Notes under the pieces: generated by a model
What the model saw: the letters and a program-made list of their open reading frames with translations, nothing else
What the model was told of the DNA's origin: nothing
The model's database searches: none
Part shown: one piece after another, positions 34,369 through 43,848 of the stretch
Layout of the letters: each line of letters starts with the position of its first letter
Position numbering within the stretch: position 1 is the first letter of the stretch
Position numbers and translations under genes: made by a program
Assembly: GCA_937906455.1 (NCBI GenBank)
Contig: CALCYT010000047.1
Span: forward strand, 1-64,000
Length of the DNA stretch: 64,000 nt
Direction of reading: 5' to 3'
Origin: an uncultured Bacteroidales bacterium
GTDB taxonomy: Bacteria; Bacteroidota; Bacteroidia; Bacteroidales; F082

Positions 34369-34966
34369 CAGACTTTTTTGTAACAATCGGACTTTGACGG
34401 CAAATAATTTTTGCGAGGACTTTTTATCTGTTGATAATAAATGTGTTAGCGTTTGCGACGATTTGACCGCGAAAATAAGAGCCTGGCTTGAGGACGCCAA
34501 CGCCCTAAACCTTGATTTGAATGATGCCGATGGCGAGAAATTAGCTTGCGCCATAAAGATGATTTTTCGTCAGGCCCCTGCCGCCGGTGGTATGGTAGTC
34601 GTTGATAATCAATTTGTTGCGATAGAACGACATGGTGTAGCCGACTTGCCGAAAGGTCATATCGAAAAAGGTGAAACCCCCGAAATGGCGGCTCTGCGCG
34701 AAGTGGAGGAGGAGACAGGCATCACCGACCTTGAGATTATTGAAGAACTGCCCTCGACATGGCATTGCTATCTGCTTGATAACCAATGGACTATAAAAAA
34801 GACAAGCTGGTTCTTGATGAAGACAAACTCAATAATGAAAAACATTCCCCAAACAGAAGAAGGAATCAGCAAGGTGTATCTCGTTGATAAAGAACATGTT
34901 AAAGATTTTCAAGAAAACACCTTCGCGTCATTGAGAGATGTCGTTTCTGTCATATCAACTCTTTAG
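34364..34966 (+). CDS. Nudix hydrolase
   Basis: A 200-residue protein with a complete Nudix box, GHIEKGETPEMAALREVEEETGI (Gx5Ex7REUxEExGU; key residues G, E, R-E and E-E), at about 105-127. It hydrolyses a nucleoside-diphosphate-linked substrate that cannot be predicted. The first ~60 residues are an unrecognised extension. The start at 34364 overlaps the divergent pyrE promoter; a shorter start is possible. Confidence 0.85.
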   Translation: MYRLFCNNRTLTANNFCEDFLSVDNKCVSVCDDLTAKIRAWLEDANALNLDLNDADGEKLACAIKMIFRQAPAAGGMVVVDNQFVAIERHGVADLPKGHIEKGETPEMAALREVEEETGITDLEIIEELPSTWHCYLLDNQWTIKKTSWFLMKTNSIMKNIPQTEEGISKVYLVDKEHVKDFQENTFASLRDVVSVISTL

Positions 34967-35095
34967 TCATCAACTTGAGAGTCTTAATCTTTCGAAGAAA
35001 GACGGCAACCTGAGAATGATGGCTAAAGAATTATTGAGAATAATTCAAAATTTTTACTATATTTGCAAGTTATTAATAAGGTGTAATTTTAAAGT
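34967..35095. other. Intergenic region with coaD promoter
   Basis: A 129-base gap. The only clear signal is the coaD promoter: TTG at 35034-35036 and TATATTTG at 35058-35065, 21 bases apart, giving a ~24-base leader. Confidence 0.6.
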
Positions 35096-35560
35096 ATGAA
35101 AACTGGAATTTTTGCCGGCTCTTTCGACCCCATAACACGCGGACACGAGGATATTGTGCTCAAAGCCTTGCCTCTCTTCGATGAGATAATCGTCGCCATC
35201 GGAGCGAATATTGATAAAAACCAGGTCTTCTCACTTGAAAAACGTATCGGGTGGATAGAAAACACATTTGCTGAATATCCGAAAGTGAAAGTCATTAGTT
35301 ATCAAGGACTTACTGTTGATTTATGCAAGAAAATGAACGCCGGCTTCATCATCAGGGGGCTGCGCGACACCGCCGATTTGCAATATGAGAGCGTCATAGC
35401 GGAGGCAAACAAAAAACTCGCTCCTGAAATCGAGACGGTGTTTTTCCTCGCCGACCCCAACCTGCGCTGCGTGTCATCGACAGTGGTGCGCGACCTCATA
35501 AAACATGGCGCCGATTTGAAAGGTTTCATCCCCGAAAAAGCAGGATTTTATGAGAAATAA
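35096..35560 (+). CDS. coaD: Phosphopantetheine adenylyltransferase
   Basis: Fourth step of coenzyme A synthesis: 4'-phosphopantetheine + ATP to dephospho-CoA. 154 residues, normal length. GSFDPITRGHEDIVLKAL contains the T/HxGH nucleotide site, GLRDTADLQYE lies in the middle, and the SSTVVRDLIKHGAD (ISSTxVR) motif is near the end. It overlaps the next gene by 11 bases. Confidence 0.96.
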   Translation: MKTGIFAGSFDPITRGHEDIVLKALPLFDEIIVAIGANIDKNQVFSLEKRIGWIENTFAEYPKVKVISYQGLTVDLCKKMNAGFIIRGLRDTADLQYESVIAEANKKLAPEIETVFFLADPNLRCVSSTVVRDLIKHGADLKGFIPEKAGFYEK

Positions 35561-36842
35561 AAGCGTTTCCTGCCTGTTGTTGTCGCTTCTCTGCCCGATT
35601 TTAGTGCTTGGACAAAACGTGTTGATAGTGGGGAAAACCAATGTGCCTGACGCCTTGGTGCGCCTGCTGACATACGATGAGATGTTTACGTGCGAACAGA
35701 CGCAAGTCATAGAGACACAATCAGATAGCAATGGACAATTTGCGCTTGAGACAAACATAAACGTCATCACTCCGGCCCAGATAGCAATTAATCTCGAACG
35801 CGTTGACGTGCTGCTGAAACCTGAAGGAAAATATGACTTTGAAATCATCATTCCTGAAAATAACGACGGCTCATATTTTGAGAAAGAACAGCCCGTTATA
35901 AAGATAAATTCCATAGAAGATGACGGCTTTTACTCGCAATTTGTTGCAGCTCAATCGTTTATCGATGATTTCCTTTATGATAACTTTAATCGGATTTATC
36001 GCGGCCGACAAACAAGTCTTCTCGATACCCTTGATAATCAAATGGTTAAGAAAATAGGATTGCCTGAGTCAAAATACATAAACGATTACGTCAAATATCG
36101 TAAGGCCTCTGTCCTGATGACGATAAACAACAAGCGGGTGGTCAGTGAATACTTTGACAATCAAGAGGTTCTGTATAATCAAGCTGCGTATATGGACGTT
36201 TTTTCCGAGGTGTTCAAGGGCAATGTCATGCAAAATGACTTTTTGTCACGTAACGCACAGCTCGCCGAACTGATAAATATGCAGAATCTGAAAAAAGAGT
36301 TTTATGCCAATGCCAAAGACAAAAACAGTGTCCTCAAGGAGCTTAAAACTATTGAGGATGCCTCAAAATACCAGGAAAATAAGCTCGTCGCAAAGAATCT
36401 GGCAAAACAGTTGAAAGAGTTGTCATACGACACCAAGGCTCCGGATTTCATACTGAAAGATAAAACAGGGGCTGTGATTCAACTGTCTGATTATCAAGAT
36501 GATATGGTGCTTCTGCAATTCGTTGACGGCTATTCGTCATTGATGGAGCATGAATTTACGACATTAAACGACCTTCAACGACAGTGGTACGACACCATCA
36601 CAGTGGTCACAATCGCTACTAAGGAGTCATTTGATGAATATGTTCAACTATTTGATAAACAAGAGTTTAGATGGCAACTTTTGAATCTTGGCGATGATAT
36701 TTTGTTGCTTGAGAAATATCATGTCAAGACCTGTCCGGCATACGTCATTTTGAAGCGGAAAGGCCGCATAGGTATGGCACCGGCACCTTCACCCGACCGT
36801 TATTTGGATTATCACGTGAGAAGAATTAGTAAATATTTATAA
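35550..36842 (+). CDS. Exported thioredoxin-fold protein without CxxC
   Basis: A 430-residue protein: signal peptide (1-21, ending VLGQ), a long N-terminal helical region (to ~290), then a TlpA/AhpC-like thioredoxin fold from about 300 (APDFILKDKTGAVIQLSDY). At the active-site position the chain reads FVDGYSSLMEHEF, with no cysteine, while the cis-Pro segment KTCPAYVILKRKGRI is kept. It resembles the DUF4369/TlpA-type proteins of Bacteroidota but is probably not a thiol oxidoreductase; a binding role is inferred. Coupled to coaD by an 11-base overlap. Confidence 0.78.
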   Translation: MRNKSVSCLLLSLLCPILVLGQNVLIVGKTNVPDALVRLLTYDEMFTCEQTQVIETQSDSNGQFALETNINVITPAQIAINLERVDVLLKPEGKYDFEIIIPENNDGSYFEKEQPVIKINSIEDDGFYSQFVAAQSFIDDFLYDNFNRIYRGRQTSLLDTLDNQMVKKIGLPESKYINDYVKYRKASVLMTINNKRVVSEYFDNQEVLYNQAAYMDVFSEVFKGNVMQNDFLSRNAQLAELINMQNLKKEFYANAKDKNSVLKELKTIEDASKYQENKLVAKNLAKQLKELSYDTKAPDFILKDKTGAVIQLSDYQDDMVLLQFVDGYSSLMEHEFTTLNDLQRQWYDTITVVTIATKESFDEYVQLFDKQEFRWQLLNLGDDILLLEKYHVKTCPAYVILKRKGRIGMAPAPSPDRYLDYHVRRISKYL

Positions 36843-36850
36843 AAAATTAG

Positions 36851-36858
36851 TATTTTTG
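36851..36858 (+). promoter_or_regulatory. secA -7 box
   Basis: TATTTTTG, matching TAnnTTTG, about 58 bases before the secA ATG. Confidence 0.65.
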
Positions 36859-36915
36859 CATAATTTTTGATAGAGACAGTTTGATAGTTTTATTTATGAA
36901 TAAATAACATAAGAA

Positions 36916-39900
36916 ATGGGATTTTTATCTAATATTTTTGGAAATAAATCGACTCGCGACAACAGGGCGTTGCAGCCGCTTTTGCAGAAAACACTCGCCG
37001 CGTACGAGACCATCAAGGATTTGGATATCGACAGTCTGCGTCACAAAACGGTGGAATTCAAGGAATATATCCGCAACCATATCGCCGATGAGGAGGCTAA
37101 AATCGCGCAACTGAAAGCTGATGTTGAGAACAATCCGGAGATGGACTTGGAAAAGAAGAACGACATCTATGACCAGATTGACAAGCTTGAAAAACAAGTG
37201 CTTGAGAAGATTGAGGAGGCTTTGAACGACATCTTGCCTGAGGCTTTTGCCGTGATGAAAGAGACAGCTAAGCGATTCAAGGACAACGAGATAGTGGAGG
37301 CGACGGCGACAGAGCTGGACCGTGAGCTTGCCGCGAAATACGAGCATATCAACATCGAAGGCGACAAGGTGCTTTACAACAACAGCTGGGTTGCCGGCGG
37401 CAACACTGTGACATGGGATATGGTGCACTACGACGTGCAGATAATTGGCGGTATCGTGCTGCACCAAGGTAAGATAGCGGAGATGGCTACCGGTGAGGGT
37501 AAGACCCTCGTGGCCACACTGCCTGTTTACCTCAACGCCTTGGCCGGACGCGGAGTGCATGTCGTGACCGTCAACGATTACTTGGCAAAACGTGACTCTG
37601 AGTGGATGGGGACATTATATAACTTCCTCGGCTTGACGTGCGACTGCATCGACAAACATGAACCTAACTCACAAGAGAGACGCGCCGCATACAACGCCGA
37701 CATCACCTACGGAACCAACAACGAATTCGGCTTCGACTACCTTCGTGACAACATGACAGGCAACCCTGAAGAACTCGTGCAACGCAAACATCATTACGCC
37801 ATCGTTGACGAGGTTGACTCCGTGTTGATTGACGACGCACGTACCCCTTTGATTATCAGCGGTCCCACGCCACGCGGCGACGACCAGGAGTTCGTGCAGC
37901 TCAAACCCGACGTCGTGAACCTCTACGAGGCGCAGAAACGTCTCGTGACCCAATGTCTCGCCGAAGCGAAGAGGATTTTGACAAATCCCAACGCTACGGA
38001 AGAGGAGAAATCACATGGTGCTGACCAGCTTTTCCGTGCGTTCCACGGACTGCCGAAGAATACCGCTCTCATAAAATTCCTCTCTGAAGAAGGAATGAAG
38101 TCGCTGCTGCTCAAGACCGAAGGCTTTTACATGCAGGAACAGAGCAAAAACATGCACATCATCGACGATGAGCTGTATTTCGTCATCGATGAGAAGCTGA
38201 ACACCGTCGTTTTGACAGATAAAGGCACCGAACAACTCGCAAAAGCTTACAATGACCCCGCTTTCTTCATCATCCCTGACGTTGGCTCGGAGATCGCCGA
38301 ATTAGAGAAATCGGGACTTAGTGAAGACGAGAAAGTGCTTAAGAAAGGCGAGCTGCTGCGAGTGTTCTCCGAGAGGTCGGAGCGTCTGCATACCGTGCAG
38401 CAATTGCTGAAAGCCTATACCCTGTTTGAGAAAGATGTCGATTACGTCATCATCGACAACAAAGTTAAAATCGTTGATGAGCAGACAGGCCGTATCATGG
38501 AAGGCCGCCGCTGGTCAGATGGCTTGCATCAGGCGGTGGAGGCAAAGGAAAACGTTGACGTGGAGGCGGCGACACAGACATACGCCACCATTACCTTGCA
38601 GAACTACTTCAGGATGTACCACAAACTCGCGGGTATGACAGGTACCGCTGAGACGGAGGCCGGTGAGTTCTGGGATATCTACAAACTCGACGTGGTGGTC
38701 ATCCCGACCAACAAACCTATAGCGCGTGACGATAGGGAAGACCTGATTTACAAGACAAAACGTGAGAAATATAATGCTGTCATCCAACAGATTGAAGAAC
38801 TCGTCCATGAGGGAAGACCTGTGCTTGTGGGTACTACTTCGGTGGAGATTTCGGAGCTGTTGAGCCGTATGCTCACACGTAAGAACATCAGGCACAATGT
38901 GTTGAACGCCAAGTTGCACTTCAAGGAGGCTCAGATAGTGAAAGACGCCGGACAGGCCGGCACCGTGACTATCGCCACCAACATGGCGGGTCGTGGTACC
39001 GATATCAAATTAGGCCCCGGTGTCAAAGACGCAGGCGGTCTCGCCATCATCGGTACCGAACGTCATGAGTCACGGCGTGTGGACCGTCAGCTGCGTGGCC
39101 GTGCAGGACGTCAGGGTGACCCGGGAAGCTCACAGTTCTTCGTCTCGTTAGAAGATGACCTCATGCGTATGTTCGGCTCGGAGCGCATAGCCCCGCTGAT
39201 GGACCGTCTCGGCATGAAAGAAGGCGAGGTGATACAGGCCCCTATGATAACCAAACAAATCGAGAAGGCTCAGAAGAAAGTAGAAGAGAACCACTTCGGC
39301 GTACGTAAACATCTTCTTGAATATGACGACGTTATGAACTCGCAACGTGAGGCGATATACCAAAAACGCCGTCATGCACTGTTCGGAGAACGCCTGCAAA
39401 TCGACATCAATAACATGATGTATGACCTCGGCGAGTCGCTTATCGAGAAAAATCAAGAACTCGATGATTATGAAGGACTTAAGATGGAAGTGCTTTCAAA
39501 TATGGGTATAGAACTGCCGTTCGACGAAGAGAAATTCAGACACGGTAAAGTGGATGACCTCGCTGATATGCTCTTTGAAAAAGCCTTGGAATCGTATAAC
39601 AAGAAAAACCAGGTGGTGGGCGAAAAGACATTGCCTCTCATCAAGGATATTTACGAGAAACAGCCGGGTTACAAGAACATCCTCATCCCGTTCACCGACG
39701 GCAAGAAAGGCATGAACGTGGTGGTTAACATCGAGAAAGCAGTGCAAAACGGTGCTCGTGAAATCTCACTTTCGTTAGAGAAGAGCGTTACTTTGGGACT
39801 TATCGACGACGCATGGAAAGAGCATCTGCGCGAGCTCGACGACCTCAAACAGTCGGTGCAGAACGCACAGTACGAACAGAAAGACCCGCTGCTGATTTAC

Positions 39901-40206
39901 AAACTCGAGTCGTTTAACCTCTTCAAGGAGATGATTCTGAAGATTAACCGTGAAGTCATCTCGTTCCTTATGAAGTCAGACCTCCCGGTGCAGCAACAGG
40001 GCAACATCCGCGAGCATCGAGCCAAGGCAATCGACAGGAGCAAGCTGAAGGAACAGCGTACCGACCTGCTGTCGCAAGCACACAGCAACACCCAGGAAAA
40101 CCAAGTGACACAGCCAATACGCGTCGAGAAGAAAGTCGGAAGAAACGACCCCTGCCCGTGCGGAAGCGGCAAGAAATATAAGAATTGTCATGGGAAACTG
40201 GAATAA
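36916..40206 (+). CDS. secA: Preprotein translocase ATPase SecA
   Basis: Motor of the Sec export pathway, 1096 residues, the long Bacteroidota form. It has Walker A MATGEGKTLVATLP, TYGTNNEFGFDYLRDNM, the DEVDSVLIDDARTPLIISGP block and TNMAGRGTDIKLGPGV. A long insertion lies at about 330-480. The C-terminal zinc-binding tail is NDPCPCGSGKKYKNCHG (Cys-x-Cys...Cys-His), which contacts SecB and lipids. Confidence 0.97.
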   Translation: MGFLSNIFGNKSTRDNRALQPLLQKTLAAYETIKDLDIDSLRHKTVEFKEYIRNHIADEEAKIAQLKADVENNPEMDLEKKNDIYDQIDKLEKQVLEKIEEALNDILPEAFAVMKETAKRFKDNEIVEATATELDRELAAKYEHINIEGDKVLYNNSWVAGGNTVTWDMVHYDVQIIGGIVLHQGKIAEMATGEGKTLVATLPVYLNALAGRGVHVVTVNDYLAKRDSEWMGTLYNFLGLTCDCIDKHEPNSQERRAAYNADITYGTNNEFGFDYLRDNMTGNPEELVQRKHHYAIVDEVDSVLIDDARTPLIISGPTPRGDDQEFVQLKPDVVNLYEAQKRLVTQCLAEAKRILTNPNATEEEKSHGADQLFRAFHGLPKNTALIKFLSEEGMKSLLLKTEGFYMQEQSKNMHIIDDELYFVIDEKLNTVVLTDKGTEQLAKAYNDPAFFIIPDVGSEIAELEKSGLSEDEKVLKKGELLRVFSERSERLHTVQQLLKAYTLFEKDVDYVIIDNKVKIVDEQTGRIMEGRRWSDGLHQAVEAKENVDVEAATQTYATITLQNYFRMYHKLAGMTGTAETEAGEFWDIYKLDVVVIPTNKPIARDDREDLIYKTKREKYNAVIQQIEELVHEGRPVLVGTTSVEISELLSRMLTRKNIRHNVLNAKLHFKEAQIVKDAGQAGTVTIATNMAGRGTDIKLGPGVKDAGGLAIIGTERHESRRVDRQLRGRAGRQGDPGSSQFFVSLEDDLMRMFGSERIAPLMDRLGMKEGEVIQAPMITKQIEKAQKKVEENHFGVRKHLLEYDDVMNSQREAIYQKRRHALFGERLQIDINNMMYDLGESLIEKNQELDDYEGLKMEVLSNMGIELPFDEEKFRHGKVDDLADMLFEKALESYNKKNQVVGEKTLPLIKDIYEKQPGYKNILIPFTDGKKGMNVVVNIEKAVQNGAREISLSLEKSVTLGLIDDAWKEHLRELDDLKQSVQNAQYEQKDPLLIYKLESFNLFKEMILKINREVISFLMKSDLPVQQQGNIREHRAKAIDRSKLKEQRTDLLSQAHSNTQENQVTQPIRVEKKVGRNDPCPCGSGKKYKNCHGKLE

Positions 40207-40265
40207 AACGTTGTTTTAGCTCATAGTGGAGACGGCCACGCTGCCGCCTGAAAACATCTTTTACA

Positions 40266-42494
40266 GTGAAAAGGATTTGCATCATAACGGCACTTTTGAT
40301 TATGGCGTTGTCCCTCAACGCCCAAGACGATCCGCCTCAGGCGACGCAGCGTCCGAAAGTGGGAGTGGTGCTTTGTGGAGGCGGTGCCAAGGGCTTCGCG
40401 CAAATCAGGATACTGAAGGCCATCGATGAGGCCGGAGTGCCGGTCGATTATATCGGGGGAACCAGCATCGGCTCAATTATAGGCTCTCTTTACGCCGTGG
40501 GCTATGACCCTGACGTCATGGAAGAGCTTGTGCGTAAACAAGATTGGAACTCAGTGATTTACGATAAGATGCCGGCGACTTTACTGCCTGTCGAGAAAAA
40601 AATTGACACAAGGAAATATCTTGTCACTTTCCCGATTTCCGATGGCAAGATAAAGGTGAAGCCGTCGTTGGTTGATGGAGTTTATGTCAACTTGCTTTTG
40701 TCGCGGCTCATGCTTCCGGCCGAAAATGTCACAGATTACAGCACTCTTCCTGTGCCGTTTTACTGCATCGCCACCGATGTGGAGAACGCCCGACAATATG
40801 AGATGACACGAGGCAACCTGGCACGCTCGGTGAGAGCCAGCATGTCAATACCTTTCCTTTTCAAGCCTGTCCCTCTCGACGGCAAGCTTCTTGTCGATGG
40901 CGGCATGATCAACAATTTCCCGGTGAGAAACATGAAAGAACGTGGCGTTGACATCATAATAGGCATAGACCTTGAAGACGAGTCGATACCGGCATCGCAA
41001 ATCGACAACTCAATAGAACTTTTAGTGAGCCTCATGAACCTCTCGTCATTGGATGAGAGCTTGTATGCACGCAAACATTGCGGAATATACATAAAACCGA
41101 ATCTTCACGGACGTGACATGATGTCGTTCAACGATTTCGACTCAATAATACAATTCGGACAAGACGCCGCCGACAAGTTCTATCCGGAATTCAAGAAATT
41201 AGCTGATTCGTTGTATGCAATTAAGCCTTACACAATTACTCGTCCGCATGTGCAACCTGTTGATACTGTTTATATTACAAAAATAGAGGTGGAAGGCGTG
41301 ACGGATAATCACAAAACAGTCCTCGCCGAGATGTTTTGTAAGGAACTGCCTGCTAAAATCGCAATCGATGACATCGAAAACGTCATCTTGAAGCTAAGGG
41401 CGTCGGGATATTATGAGAACATCTGGTATGAAATGGAGAAAACACATAAAGGTGATGTTTTCAAGCTCCATATTGAGGAAATAGCCGACATGTCGGCGTC
41501 GGTCGCCATTCATTACGACAACAACTACGGCATCGGCGCACTCGTCAATTTCACTATGAAAAATGTGACGAACAAAATCAAACTATCCAATTTGAGCGTT
41601 GACCTCAACATTGCCGAAAACCCATATCTGAAAGTAAAATTCAACACACAGCAACGTAAAAAAATCAAGATAGAAACAGATTTCAGCATCTATTCGTTGA
41701 ATATAAATCAATATACAAATAATAGCATTACAAATTCTTATAGTATTCAAGATAATAAACTCGGCATATATCTCAATATTATCCCGGATTTGAACAATAT
41801 GCTGAGATTAGGAGCCGCTGCCGACCTCGTGCACATGAAAGATTTTGTGGGTACCAACAGTCTCGACGGCGACTACAATCTTTATGCCTACCTATATATC
41901 AACTATTTCGCTGAAAATCATGACGCCGCAAGTTTCGCTCGACGCGGATGGAGAGTCAATATGTTGGGCAAGATGGTGCTTTTCAACGGTGTGGCTGAGG
42001 ACGTGACGATGTCGGGATTAAAGGCAAAAAGTATTCATGGCTCATTCATAACGTATGTAGATTTGCTGAGGATACTGCCGATTGGCTCGAAAAGCGCCCT
42101 AAAATTTGAGCTTGAGGGCGGCATGAAAATCGGAACGGCACAGATACCGCTGTTTTATCAGTTCTTCGTAGGCGGTCAGTCAAAAATGAAATATTTCGAT
42201 AACATATTGACGTTCACGGGTATGGAGTTTACTAACAGGATTGTTGATCAGATTGCCGTCAATAAAATTGCATGGCAGTGGAATTTCTACAAATCACTGT
42301 ATTCCACTCTGCAATTTGACTATGGTTTTATGAGTGATATCTACGATGAATGGTTCGATTCCGGCAGTTTTGTGGCAGGCGTCGGCCTGTCACTCGGCAT
42401 CGACACCATCCTTGGCCCTCTTGAGGTTAGTTTCATGGGTTCTAACATCAGCTCGTCAATGGTCGGATTTATTAATGTCGGATTCTGGTTTTAA
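40266..42494 (+). CDS. Patatin-like phospholipase with C-terminal outer-membrane barrel
   Basis: A 742-residue exported protein: signal peptide (1-20, ending LNAQ), patatin domain (~30-320), a POTRA-like region (~325-400, VYITKIEVEGVTDNHKTVLAEM) and a BamA-like barrel ending FINVGFWF. The oxyanion loop is CGGGAKG, the nucleophile is S67 in GGTSIGS, and D211 in VDGGM completes the dyad. This is the architecture of type Vd autotransporters such as Pseudomonas PlpD. The start is GTG at 40266. It follows secA by 59 bases with no clear promoter. Confidence 0.9.
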   Translation: MKRICIITALLIMALSLNAQDDPPQATQRPKVGVVLCGGGAKGFAQIRILKAIDEAGVPVDYIGGTSIGSIIGSLYAVGYDPDVMEELVRKQDWNSVIYDKMPATLLPVEKKIDTRKYLVTFPISDGKIKVKPSLVDGVYVNLLLSRLMLPAENVTDYSTLPVPFYCIATDVENARQYEMTRGNLARSVRASMSIPFLFKPVPLDGKLLVDGGMINNFPVRNMKERGVDIIIGIDLEDESIPASQIDNSIELLVSLMNLSSLDESLYARKHCGIYIKPNLHGRDMMSFNDFDSIIQFGQDAADKFYPEFKKLADSLYAIKPYTITRPHVQPVDTVYITKIEVEGVTDNHKTVLAEMFCKELPAKIAIDDIENVILKLRASGYYENIWYEMEKTHKGDVFKLHIEEIADMSASVAIHYDNNYGIGALVNFTMKNVTNKIKLSNLSVDLNIAENPYLKVKFNTQQRKKIKIETDFSIYSLNINQYTNNSITNSYSIQDNKLGIYLNIIPDLNNMLRLGAAADLVHMKDFVGTNSLDGDYNLYAYLYINYFAENHDAASFARRGWRVNMLGKMVLFNGVAEDVTMSGLKAKSIHGSFITYVDLLRILPIGSKSALKFELEGGMKIGTAQIPLFYQFFVGGQSKMKYFDNILTFTGMEFTNRIVDQIAVNKIAWQWNFYKSLYSTLQFDYGFMSDIYDEWFDSGSFVAGVGLSLGIDTILGPLEVSFMGSNISSSMVGFINVGFWF

Positions 42495-42526
42495 TAATTG
42501 AATTATAATAAATAAATAATTGTTAT

Positions 42527-43234
42527 ATGAAGTACAAAAGAGTATTACTTAAGCTTAGCGGCGAGGCCTTAATGGGTAATCAACAGTATGGCATTGACCC
42601 TGAGAGACTTAATGACTATGCTGAAGAGATTGCGGCGGCCGTCAGGGCAGGCGCGCAGATCGCCATCGTAGTAGGCGGAGGAAACATCTTCCGCGGGCTG
42701 CAAGGCGTCAGCAAGGGCATGGACCGCATCCAAGGCGACTACATGGGAATGCTCGCCACCGTCATCAACAGCATGGCAATACAATCGACATTGCAGGCAA
42801 AAGGCGTGAAAGCCGCTTTGTTGTCAGGACTTTACATCGACCGTATCGCCGACTCTATGAGCTCGTCGAAGGCTATCAAGCTGCTTGAGGAAGGCAACGT
42901 CGTCATCATCGGTGGCGGCACAGGCAACCCGTTCTTCACAACGGACACAGGCTCTGCCTTGAGAGCCGTTGAAATCAAGGCCGACATCATCCTCAAAGGC
43001 ACCCGCGTCGATGGCATCTATACAGCCGACCCGGAAAAAGACCCGACGGCAACGAAATATGAATCAATAACTTACGATGAGGCGTACCAGAAGAATCTCA
43101 AGGTGATGGACCTCACGGCATTCACCATGTGCAAGGAAAACAATATGCCGATGCTCGTGTTCGACATGAACACCAAAGGCAACCTCACAAAAGTGCTCAA
43201 TGGTGAGAAAATAGGCACAATTGTGACAAAATAG
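42527..43234 (+). CDS. pyrH: UMP kinase
   Basis: Phosphorylates UMP to UDP; amino-acid-kinase fold, 235 residues. Motifs: LLKLSGEALMG at the N-terminus, AIVVGGGNIFRG, DYMGMLATVINSMA and VVIIGGGTGNPFFTTDTGSALRAVE. It precedes frr, the usual pairing, although frr has its own promoter here. Confidence 0.96.
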   Translation: MKYKRVLLKLSGEALMGNQQYGIDPERLNDYAEEIAAAVRAGAQIAIVVGGGNIFRGLQGVSKGMDRIQGDYMGMLATVINSMAIQSTLQAKGVKAALLSGLYIDRIADSMSSSKAIKLLEEGNVVIIGGGTGNPFFTTDTGSALRAVEIKADIILKGTRVDGIYTADPEKDPTATKYESITYDEAYQKNLKVMDLTAFTMCKENNMPMLVFDMNTKGNLTKVLNGEKIGTIVTK

Positions 43235-43256
43235 TCGCTTATATAAGAAAATTTTG

Positions 43257-43264
43257 TATTTTTG
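43257..43264 (+). promoter_or_regulatory. frr -7 box
   Basis: TATTTTTG in the pyrH-frr gap, matching TAnnTTTG. Predicted start is about 14 bases before the frr ATG. Confidence 0.6.
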
Positions 43265-43284
43265 TGCCGAAAAATTAAAGGTAT

Positions 43285-43848
43285 ATGACAGAAGAATCTC
43301 AATTTATTTTGGACGAAACGACTGAGTCGATGGAAGGTGCCATCAAACATCTTGAGTCGGAGTTTCAGAAAATAAGAGCAGGCAAGGCCAGCCCGATGAT
43401 GCTGCAAGGCGTGAAAGTGGAATATTACGGAACGCTTGTCCCTATTGAGCAGACAGCTAACATCGGAACCCCGGACCCGCGTCAGATTATCGTGATGCCG
43501 TTCGACAAAAGCTCCATCGGTGCTATCGACAAGGCTATTCAGGCAGCTAACCTTGGCTTTAACCCTAAAAACGAAGGCGATTTCTTGAGAATATTGGTGC
43601 CGCCGTTGACGGAAGAGCGTCGTAAAGACCTCGCCAAACGTGCCAAGACAGCCGCTGAAGACGCCAAGGTGGGCATCCGCAACATCCGCCGTAACTCCAA
43701 TGACGAAGCTAAAAAGCTTGAAAAAGAAGGCGTCTCAGAAGACGAAGTGAAACAGCTCCAAGAGGAAATCCAGAAGCTGACGGATAAATTCGTGAAGAAA
43801 GTCGATGACCTCTACGAATTGAAACAGAAAGACATCTTGACAGTCTAA
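43285..43848 (+). CDS. frr: Ribosome recycling factor
   Basis: Releases ribosomes from mRNA after termination, with EF-G. 187 residues, normal length: the three-helix bundle begins at MEGAIKHLESEFQKIRAGKASP, with VEYYGTLVPIEQTANI and FNPKNEGDFLRILVPPLTEERRK (given here as its key parts FNPKNEGD and PPLTEERRK) in the usual order. It ends four bases into the convergent ddl stop region. Confidence 0.96.
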   Translation: MTEESQFILDETTESMEGAIKHLESEFQKIRAGKASPMMLQGVKVEYYGTLVPIEQTANIGTPDPRQIIVMPFDKSSIGAIDKAIQAANLGFNPKNEGDFLRILVPPLTEERRKDLAKRAKTAAEDAKVGIRNIRRNSNDEAKKLEKEGVSEDEVKQLQEEIQKLTDKFVKKVDDLYELKQKDILTV

